From: Cladochytrium replicatum
Taxonomy: Eukaryota; Chytridiomycota; Chytridiomycetes; Cladochytriales; Cladochytriaceae
Length of the DNA stretch: 64,000 nt
Assembly (NCBI GenBank): GCA_025526935.1
Contig: JAHLKD010000062.1
Coordinates: 124,001 to 188,000, forward strand
Reading direction: 5' to 3'
The first letter of the stretch is position 1. Every line of letters starts with the position of its first letter. This document shows positions 54,227 to 64,000 of this stretch, piece by piece. Position numbers and translations under genes: made by a program. The notes under the pieces were generated by a model. That model searched no databases. It worked only from the letters and a program-made list of their open reading frames with translations, and was not told where the DNA came from.

Positions 54227-57200
54227 ATGCCTGATCATGCGAGTACAAATCTCACCTGGAAGAACCACGACCAGCCGTTGCTGCCAGTGCCCACCCTAGA
54301 AGATACCTGTTCAAAGTACCTCACCACTGTGCGCCCCTTCCTCACCGACGACGAGTACAATAACACCGTCGCTGCCGTCAACGAGTTCATCAAGCCCGGC
54401 GGTCAAGGCGAAGAGCTCCAGCGTCGTCTCCTCAAGAGAGCCGAAGACGCCAAGGGGATCGGGAACGCCCATCCCGTCATTGAACTCCACTCCCAGTCCC
54501 ATGCAACCTCCAGCTCTCTTCAACCAGGAACTCGCCATCGTACCTTTGCAGGAGTTTCGTCTCCCTCTCCCATCCGCAAGCTGAATGGCTCGGATTCGAA
54601 CAGGGACCTCTCCTCATCCGAATCGGATCAGGAGTCAACCCCAACACTCTCCAAGCGTCGCAGTTTCGTAGTCAAAGCCGTGCCTGACGAATCCAATGCT
54701 GTTATTCCGACTTGCAACTCGTGGCTGATCGACTGGTGGAATGAATACGCTTATTTAGATTACAGGGAACCAGTTGTGCTCAACGTCAACTACTTTTTTG
54801 TGTTCCCGGATATGCCCATTGGAGGTCTCAAGGCATCTCCTAGAGCAGTTGCGGCCGCTCCGTTTGTCTTTAGCCAGAAATTGGCTAGACCGTCGACTTT
54901 GATCGATATGCTGTGTGCTCGCGCTGCCAGCATCGTTTATGGTGCGAGACAGTTCCAGCACATGCTTGAAACGTGAGTTTAACTGGATGACTCGAAGTTT
55001 CCAGGATTGTTGGAATGTTGATGGTCTTTGTTTTTCAGAGAATCATTGGTTCCCGACTGGGCGGCAAAGAATGTTCCCCAATGCATGCGACAGTACGCAT
55101 TTATGTTTAACACTTGCCGTATCCCTCACCGGCCTTCAGACTACGTCGAAGTGTTCCCGAAAGAAGAAGGAAACCACGTCGCTGTCGTGCGTAAGAACCA
55201 GTTCTTCACGTTCGACTTGACGATCTGCGAAGAAAAAGACGGGAAGCAAGTTCGAAGGAACTTGACCGTCCCTGAAATCGAATAGTAAGTTAAAAAATAA
55301 AGGTTTGGAAATCTATTAATCTTCTTTGAAGCCAACTTCGTCGGATTTGCGTTGCAGCACAAAGGACAAAAGCCCCACCGCTGGGTATCCTGACTTGCGA
55401 GCACCGAGACACCTGGGCCGACGTCCGCGCGCAGATTGTGAGCAGCACCGTCGTGAACAATGCGTCTGGCAAAACGAACGCACAGTTGCTTGAGCAGCTC
55501 GAGTCCGCTGCGTTTTTGGTGTGCCTGGACGACATCAACCCGGTCACACGCGAAGAAATTGGGCGGGCGTGCTGGCACGGCGACGGTCGGAACCGTTGGT
55601 TCGACAAATCGCTCCAATTCATTGTTTTTGAAAATGGAAAGGCTGGGTTTAACGGTGAGCACTCGATGATGGATGCGACGCCCACATCGAGACTGTGCGA
55701 GTACATCTCAGAGCTGTATGGACACACATACAAAACCTCTCGCATGGCTAAATGCTGACTGTGTTGATTCATTAGGACACTTGGTGGCGTCCCGTCCGAA
55801 CCCCAGTTCAACACCATCCTACCCGAGCCGGCCCGTCTCGACTTTTTCGTATCTGCACCCGTCGTGGCCTCCATTGAGCGCGCGATCGTCTCCTTCACAA
55901 AAGCATCCAAGCGCAACGACTTCACCGTCCTCAAGTTTACGAACTTTGGCAAGGACACGATCAAAACCCTCAAGTGCTCCCCGGACGCCTTTGTGCAGAT
56001 GGCGATGCAGCTCGCGTTCTACCGCATGTACGGCACCTGTGCACCGACGTACGAATCCGCCGGCATGCGCCGGTACGCATGGGGACGCACTGAGACGTGC
56101 CGTAGCGTGTCGCTCGAATCCGTCGCCTTTGTACGGATCATGGAGGACCCCGAGTCGTCTATCGAACGCAAAGCCGAGGCGGCGAGGACTGCGATCGCGA
56201 CGCAGTCGGCGTACATGAGCACCTGCCTGCAAGGCAAGGGGATCGATCGGCACCTGCTTGGGCTGCGTTTGCTGCTGTACCCATGGGAATCGACCCCGGC
56301 GCTGTTCCTGGACCCGGCGTACTCACTCTCGTCTCATTGGACGCTGTCGACGTCGCAGGTACCCGCGAACCTGTTGGACGGGTACGGGTGGGGCGAGGTT
56401 GTTCCGGACGGGTTTGGGATTGCGTATATGGTTCGGGACAAGGAGCTCCGGTTTAATATCGTGGCTGTGCGGGAGGTGCTTGACGAGGAAGACAATGCGA
56501 ATCGTGCGGGGCTGGCGAACGACAGTGTTCAGGCGTGGGTTCGGGAGCAAATGCATGTGAAGGAGGCGGCTAGTGAGAGTAACGTTGGGGAAAATGTGGG
56601 GTATCATGTCAAGTTTGTGGAGCCGCCCGCGAGTATCAAGCACGGACTATCGGAAACGAATAAGCGGAGCTTGAAGGCACGGAAACCTGCGATGGACATT
56701 GATGATTTTGTGGAGGAGCCGGAAGACGATGGGGAAGCTGGTGGCGAAGGGGTCCAGGAGGACGGGCCGGATGTTGTGGTTAATGTCGGTAGTTCGCCCA
56801 AGGCGTCATCGATTGAGACGAAGCAGAGCGGGGGGCGGAGGAAGAGGAAGCACTCTTCGAGGCCGTGGGACGCCGAGGGGCATGGAGGGTTGCAGTTTAG
56901 CTGGGACACGTACGACGCGCATGCATTGCGGTTCTTCTGGGCGAGCACGAAGTGCGAGCGGATGAAGATCTTGCTTGAAGGCGCACTGGACGATTTGCGT
57001 TCAGTGTTGCAGTCCGCACCAGCTCCCGAAAAACCCAAGGTTGCCGCACCGGCCGCAACACCTACGACGGTACCCGCAACAACGGCCGCTGTTCCGGTCG
57101 AGACCAGGCCCGACACGGTCAAGGTTACCCCCGAGGCACTTCCTGAAATTGTGCCGGTGGTCCCGGTCGCGGCGTCGCTCACGCCATTGGCGCCGCTCAC

Positions 57201-57540
57201 CGGCAAAACGCGTTCGGACTCCATGGGTCTCTCGCTCGCGTACCCGCCGCGTCGACGACTCCTGGAGCTGTTGAGCGGCATGGGCGGCGCGGGGGCCGAC
57301 ACGGACTCGGACACGTCGTCTGTGATCGCGGGACCCGCGGCGCTCCGTAGACCCAGCGTGGCGAGTGTGACAAACTCGAGGCTTCGAGAGCCGGCGATTG
57401 TGGAGGAAGGTGCTGGAGAGGAAGGGGTTTATGAGAGCCTTGGACGGTTGGATTTGGAGGATGGAGCGGCGGCGGGACGGGCGAGTGTGGGGAGTAAGAC
57501 GAAGAGTCGATGGAGGTTGCTTTTTGGACAGCAGCAGTGA
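54227..57540 (+). CDS. Carnitine O-acetyltransferase with long C-terminal extension
   Basis: Exons are 54227-54972, 55039-55284, 55332-55715 and 55776-57540, for 1046 residues. The enzyme moves acetyl groups between CoA and carnitine for shuttling between peroxisome, mitochondrion and cytosol. The catalytic His441 lies in GFNGEHSMMDATP. Other family marks are LPVPTLEDTCSKYL (N-terminus), WWNEYAYLDYREP, RACWHGDGRNRWFDKSLQFI, CRSVSLESVAF, LSTSQVP and GWGEVVPDGFGIAYM. Known members have about 600-670 residues. Here a Ser-rich insert (about residues 85-150) and a tail of about 325 residues are added. The tail holds a possibly folded segment (FSWDTYDAHALRFFWAST) and Pro/Ala/Thr-rich linkers. There is no clear N-terminal targeting peptide and the protein does not end in a canonical SKL. 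Confidence 0.92.
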
Positions 57541-57816
57541 GAGAGTTGTCAGAGTGGGGTTATGGATTTTCTATTAAGTTTTTCTTGGAGCGAGTGAGTT
57601 ACAGTGACCGTTCATATACAGTTGGTAACAACAGCCGATTGAAGGAAAATCGGCGCGCTGTTAGTTTTTCGTAGTGTAGCGGGGAAACAAAGTTGCTTAA
57701 CATGATAGACAGGTACTAACCGCAACGGGATGCCGATGTTGGAGCGCATGCGAAAGTGGAGGAGTGAAATGCGGCTGTTACGATCCTTTCACTCCACCAA
57801 GATTGGGTAACGCTTC
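57541..57816. other. Intergenic region
   Basis: 276 bp between the carnitine acetyltransferase stop and tRNA-Asp; no features recognised. Confidence 0.4.
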
Positions 57817-57888
57817 CTTTCAGTCCGGGAATCGAACCCGGGTCTTCTCCGTGACAGGGAGAGATACTAGCCACTATACTAACTGAGA
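57817..57888 (-). tRNA. tRNA-Asp (GTC), second copy
   Basis: 72 nt on the minus strand. Identical to the tRNA-Asp at 19850 except for ACTGAAA in place of ACTGAGA in the 3' acceptor strand, which leaves one C-A mismatch at pair 2-71. Anticodon loop CTGTCAC and B box are intact. The mismatch may lower function. A LINE-A copy starts about 10 bp from its 5' end. Confidence 0.9.
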
Positions 57889-57898
57889 TACATTAAAA

Positions 57899-58260
57899 AT
57901 CTCGGCCCGCCTTATCATATCCGTCTACCTCTTGACATTGCAATTGATATGCTTTCACCACAGCCTTTTTATCCTTCCCCTGCTTTTTCCCAGTGGGTTC
58001 TTGTTCTTCGTGCACTTAACCGCATTTGGTCAAACTGTCTTGGTTATGAGTTAGTTTTGTCTCCAGCTCCTGATTGTATCTCGTCTGCTTTTGTTGATTT
58101 GGATATGCCTTAGTGTTTTGAAACATTTTACTTTCCCTACGGCTCGCACGGCTCCCCATGTGCTGCCAATTTACGTGTATTTTTACACTTGTATTTGGAT
58201 TTTGCACCAGTGGGTGATATGTATTGGTTGGACAATAAATACATATTATGAAGTTCAAAA
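57899..58260 (+). mobile_element. LINE-A 3' fragment upstream of tRNA-Asp
   Basis: The sequence encodes the last residues of LINE-A ORF2 in frame (RLPLDIAIDMLSP, FYPSPAFSQWVLVLRALNRI, WSNCLGYELVLSPAPD) to the stop at about 58110. The whole LINE-A 3' UTR follows, and a short A-run ends at about 58265. It is nearly identical to the intact element, so the insertion is fairly young. The truncated 5' end faces the tRNA-Asp. Confidence 0.85.
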
Positions 58261-58287
58261 AAAAATAATTTTGCCCTGACTTGCGCA

Positions 58288-58365
58288 CTTGAATATATGC
58301 TGGCACTTTGGGTATTTTTTGTTTGCAATTTATTGCAAAATACATTAATAATATTGTTCAACCAA
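58288..58365 (+). repeat. LINE-B-like 3' tail
   Basis: Just after the LINE-A poly(A), the sequence GGCACTTTGGGTATTTTTTG...AATAATATTGTTCAA with an A-rich end matches the last 75 bp of LINE-B. Same orientation as the preceding LINE-A piece. Confidence 0.6.
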
Positions 58366-58861
58366 AAAAGAAAAAAGAATCAATTTCAAAATAAATTTAA
58401 TATTCTTCAAGTTCAGTTCATGATCCTCACTCTCAGGCAAATTGTATCACTCACAGATAGTTGTTGGGACTCTATAAATGAAGTTAGATTGAGCCGATAA
58501 TGCCAATGATCTTCCGATAGTTTGATGAATGATTTTATCAGGTTTGTCCCACCAGAGTAATCTAAGCAATCCGAGTAGGAGATGTTCTACGCCTCTTTGC
58601 CTGTGTCGATGAGAGCTTGTCACAGCAAATGAGTGATGTTGTTTTCCAATGACGTGGTTAAAAACTGGATTCAGAGCCCAAAAATTCCCTTCCCAGTGGC
58701 TGATGCTCAAAATTTGCTTTGGGTCTTTGGTCGCACTCTCTCCTCGACCTTCTGGACATCGACGGGCACATAGCGCGCTATTATTTGGATCGCATTTCAC
58801 CAGAACCAGAACTGCGCTGCTCTCAAACGGGAACTCGCTGATCACTAGAAATCACTCAACA
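58366..58861. promoter_or_regulatory. Upstream region of alanyl-tRNA synthetase
   Basis: About 500 bp with no supported gene. The last 100 bp are presumably the 5' leader (ends CACTCAACA before the ATG). Confidence 0.35.
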
Positions 58862-62438
<3,577 letters not shown>

Positions 62439-63583
62439 TGGTACCTGTTTTTTATGAGACATTACATGAACATTTTCAAGTGCGTATCGGTGAGAGGATT
62501 TTGCGATTCCTAAGAAGGTATTCCTATGCACCCATCAGTGACCTTACGCTCAACCCGACGAGCCCAGGCTTGCTGACGTGCTACCACACGACACTGTCCC
62601 TCCGAAATAGTTTGCTCCGGAAATGCAAAAGCTGTTCGACCGCCTGGACAACGTAGACGCCCATTTGGAAAATGAAACAATCTTTCGAGGCAATCACGAG
62701 ACCATCAGGACTGGAAACAGTTGCGAGCGCCCGCAAATCAGATCCGGCTACTTGGAAACCCTAAGAGCTGAAGCGGAACTCCTGGCCAGTGCCGTCACCT
62801 CAATATTGAATCAATATGTGCTGGAACTTTGGACACTGGAGAACTCTCGGATTACTGCTTGAGACCATCAATATCTCGCCAAGTATTACAATAACGACTT
62901 TCGTATTGTTGCGAACGACACGCTGGTGCAAGGAAAGGAAAAAGTTCTAAGAACTATATTTGTGGGATCTCCGCGTGTCGTAAAGAAATGCTTTTATGTG
63001 CAAATTGGGTATGAACCATTTTCTTCAGCAGACGAACAATGGATAACAGCTCTTTGTACTGTCCGAACGGCTACACATTTCCATTTTTTGTCCCACTTTT
63101 GTCCTAAACAACAACACATTTGACACCTGTCAACGTATAGCTGTTCACCCTCATTGTGCAAAGAGTAACAGCAAGCTACGTTCCTGACTGATCTGTACTC
63201 TGTTCGATCTGCGGTACCCAACTGACAGCTCATTCTCAAACGAACCCCGGTGTGATCATTGGGAAGCACGCCCAAATGGGATCCTCTGTGCGAACATAAT
63301 GTACTGTTTCTCTTGAACAGACGAAAACAAACGGTCAATTCGGTGCCCACAGGGCCACAAGATCGGATCCTTGCTTGCTCGCGTGCCTGTCAAAGATTTG
63401 ATCGGTTCGATGATGAAGCAGATGATGACACGGAGCTCATCGACGAGCCTTTTTACAACCTGAAGAGCATCGCTTTGAAGTTTAACGATCAACCTTCTTG
63501 GCTTCTAGTTTAACGATCAACCTTCTTGGCTTCTCTTTGACTGGATCAAGCGATCGCGTGGGGCGACAGTTTGTAAGGTTTAC
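62439..63583 (+). other. Unrecognised, possibly coding region
   Basis: Several plus-strand frames look coding but do not join cleanly. 62623-62862 reads MQKLFDRLDNVDAHLENETI and RAEAELLASAVTSILNQYVL. 63340-63510 reads ACQRFDRFDDEADDDTELID and FYNLKSIALKFNDQPSWLLV, then a stop. A 28-bp tandem duplication at 63480-63535 sets this last frame off; the second copy continues as FDWIKRSRGATVCKVYKNN. It may be a multi-exon or decaying gene of unknown family. Confidence 0.3.
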
Positions 63584-64000
63584 AAAAACAATGCCGTGAG
63601 GGAGAACACTGTAAGATGGTGTATGCGTCGCCGGACATGTGCTTTTGCTTTGTGGATTGTGCGAAAAGCCGACAGGCACGACTTCATCGGTCTTTAACAA
63701 CCAGTTACGTTACTCCGACCAAGTGCAACGAAGAAGAGCACGTGAATACTGCAAGAGAAGCTTCATGGAGTGCCGCAGGATCCTTTAGACCGAAATTCGA
63801 CGCCGCAAAAGTCGCCGGGATTCGACTGAACAACATGAGCGACTTTAATAAAGCAAAAGTTCAAAGCCTTCCTTCAAAAGATAGGTTAAAAATGCTGAAA
63901 TCAAGCATGCCGGAAATATTGGGGAGTTTTCGAAGCGGTCAACAACGTCCTGTGATGAAAGATATGATCACGTATATCCTAAAAAGTCGGATTTTACGTA
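63584..64000 (+). CDS. Partial open frame running off the right edge
   Basis: After a stop at about 63581-63583 the frame stays open to the end of the window (about 138 codons). The first ATG is at about 63616 (MVYASPDMCFCFVDCAKSRQ). It continues with SWSAAGSFRPKFDAAKVAGI and KMLKSSMPEILGSFRSGQQR, which has a normal amino-acid balance with Lys/Arg-rich helices. No family is recognised. It may belong with the coding-like pieces at 62.6-63.6 kb. Confidence 0.4.

Noticed and set aside
56604-57314. 236-codon minus-strand frame over the carnitine acetyltransferase tail
   Set aside because: The sense strand continues the enzyme reading frame to its stop; the antisense frame is low complexity and mirrors it.

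Overview
The window is eukaryotic nuclear DNA, most likely from an early-diverging (chytrid-like) fungus. The protein genes are dense and rich in introns of about 50-75 bp with GT-AG ends. Several proteins point to fungi: a PPZ-type phosphatase, an IDH2-like isocitrate dehydrogenase, a p24 cargo receptor and a LETM1-like protein. The placement within fungi is inference. Exon joins given here were read by eye: acceptor and donor sites were chosen so that frame and family similarity are both kept.

Left part (1-6.2 kb): the 3' end of cytosolic seryl-tRNA synthetase, eEF1B-gamma (its first exon codes only the start ATG), GDP-L-fucose synthase on the minus strand, and a PPZ-like Ser/Thr phosphatase with 10- and 14-nt micro-exons. 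From 7 to 20 kb comes a retroelement-rich block around one gene for a Thr-rich single-pass membrane protein (10.6-12.5 kb). The block holds a degenerate LINE family (called LINE-B here), an intact two-ORF LINE (LINE-A, minus strand, 14.4-19.3 kb), tRNA-derived SINEs chained to it, a fold-back of ORF1 fragments, a tRNA half and a tRNA-Asp gene.

Middle (21-43 kb): a YANK/STK32-type kinase with a low-complexity tail, divergent from a LETM1-like gene; a 1919-residue coiled-coil protein ending in a BRCT domain; a PI31 proteasome regulator; an OTU deubiquitinase; NAD-isocitrate dehydrogenase; an unrecognised polytopic membrane protein; and two paralogous small proteins of unknown family. Right part (43-64 kb): an F-box/WD-repeat gene, a p24 protein, a secreted LEA2-like protein, a TM protein with SLYT repeats, a carnitine acetyltransferase with a long C-terminal extension, alanyl-tRNA synthetase and an unrecognised region running off the edge.

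The most interesting pattern is in the mobile elements. All four tRNA genes (two Asp, two Gly), and also a tRNA-Trp-like half, carry a 5'-truncated LINE copy just upstream of their 5' end, always pointing away from the tRNA. The SINEs have a tRNA-like head with A and B boxes and share their tail with LINE-A. The elements are also joined head to tail through their poly(A) tracts. Together these look like a tRNA-gene-associated LINE/SINE system.
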